Part shown: piece after piece, positions 12,203 to 12,495 of the stretch
Layout of the letters: each line of letters begins with the position of its first letter
Position numbering within the stretch: the stretch's first letter is position 1
NCBI GenBank assembly: GCA_035541215.1
Contig: DATKNV010000128.1
Span: 1 to 12,495 of the forward strand
Reading direction: 5' to 3'
DNA: 12,495 nucleotides
DNA from: DASZHJ01 sp035541215
GTDB taxonomy: Bacteria > Pseudomonadota > Alphaproteobacteria > ATCC43930 > CGMCC-115725
Notes under the pieces: generated by a model
Seen by the model: only the letters and a program-made list of their open reading frames with translations
What the model was told of the DNA's origin: nothing
Database searches by the model: none
Made by a program: the position numbers and the translations under genes

Positions 12203-12495
12203 CGCTCCTCGCCGTCCGCAATCTCCGCGTGCTCTTCCGCACCGAGGCCGGCGAGGTCGCCGCGGTTGACGACGTGAGCTTCGACGTGGCCGAGGGCGAG
12301 GTGCTCGGCATCGTCGGCGAGTCCGGCAGCGGCAAAAGCGTGACCGCGCTCTCGATCATGGGGCTGCTGCCGAGCCCGCCCGCGCGCATCGGCGGCGGCT
12401 CGGTCGTCTTCCAGGGCCGCGAGCTCCTCGGCCTCGGCGAGCGGGCGATGCGGAGCATCCGCGGCCCCGGCATCGGCATGATCTTCCAGGAGCCC
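12199..12495 (+). CDS. ABC transporter ATP-binding protein, DppD/OppD type (N-terminal part; runs off the window)
   Basis: Ninety-nine codons are open to the window edge. The peptide begins MTLLAVRNLRVLF and has Walker A GESGSGKS at 40-47. The segment SIMGLLPSPPARI (52-64) is typical of the Dpp/Opp ATPase family. The Q-loop MIFQEP (94-99) ends exactly at the window boundary. The signature (LSGGQ), Walker B and C-terminal oligopeptide-transporter domain lie beyond it. The start is GTG 12199, overlapping the permease stop by 4 bp (GTGA), with no clear Shine-Dalgarno, so translation is probably by re-initiation. A second ATPase (DppF-like) would be expected next. Confidence 0.92.
   Translation, partial: MTLLAVRNLRVLFRTEAGEVAAVDDVSFDVAEGEVLGIVGESGSGKSVTALSIMGLLPSPPARIGGGSVVFQGRELLGLGERAMRSIRGPGIGMIFQEP

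Overview
The window is GC-rich, densely coding bacterial DNA. It has short intergenic gaps, GTG starts, 4-8 bp start/stop overlaps, and an intergenic palindrome of the CCCTCTCCCC/GGGGAGAGGG type. Together with the gene families present, this suggests a chromosomal segment of an alphaproteobacterium (Rhizobiales/Rhodospirillales-like). A betaproteobacterium cannot be excluded. No RNA gene, CRISPR array, insertion sequence or phage gene was seen, and no stretch over 300 bases lacks a gene.

Layout. (1) Positions 1-1346, minus strand: the first 30 codons of an aldo/keto reductase (1-91), a composite palindromic repeat (112-204), and a short 'core' cobalamin-independent methionine-synthase-like protein (222-1346). 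(2) Positions 1443-5280, plus strand: both membrane subunits of a TRAP transporter without its binding protein, then a class II aldolase/adducin-type protein lacking the aldolase catalytic glutamate, then a zinc deacylase of the succinylglutamate desuccinylase/aspartoacylase family that most resembles DoeB. (3) Positions 5268-7681, minus strand: a two-gene unit resembling N,N-dimethylformamidase, with a 101-residue small subunit translationally coupled by ATGA to a 703-residue large subunit. Its 3' end overlaps the deacylase gene tail to tail by 13 bp. (4) Positions 7820-12495, plus strand: a tightly packed operon with a class IV (PLP fold type IV) aminotransferase and a dipeptide/oligopeptide-type ABC importer (binding protein, two permeases, first ATPase cut by the window edge).

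How it may work together (inference): the ABC importer brings in an amide- or N-acyl-containing compound. The DMFase-like hydrolase and the DoeB-like deacylase cleave C-N amide bonds, and the aminotransferase processes a freed amine or amino acid. The TRAP permease and aldolase-like protein may deal with an acid product. A near-perfect sigma-54 promoter (TGGCACG-N4-CTGCT, 7754-7769), 51 nt upstream of the aminotransferase start, fits nitrogen-responsive control. The individual families are known. The combination, the substrate and the sigma-54 control make this a candidate undescribed amide/N-acyl nitrogen-scavenging locus.
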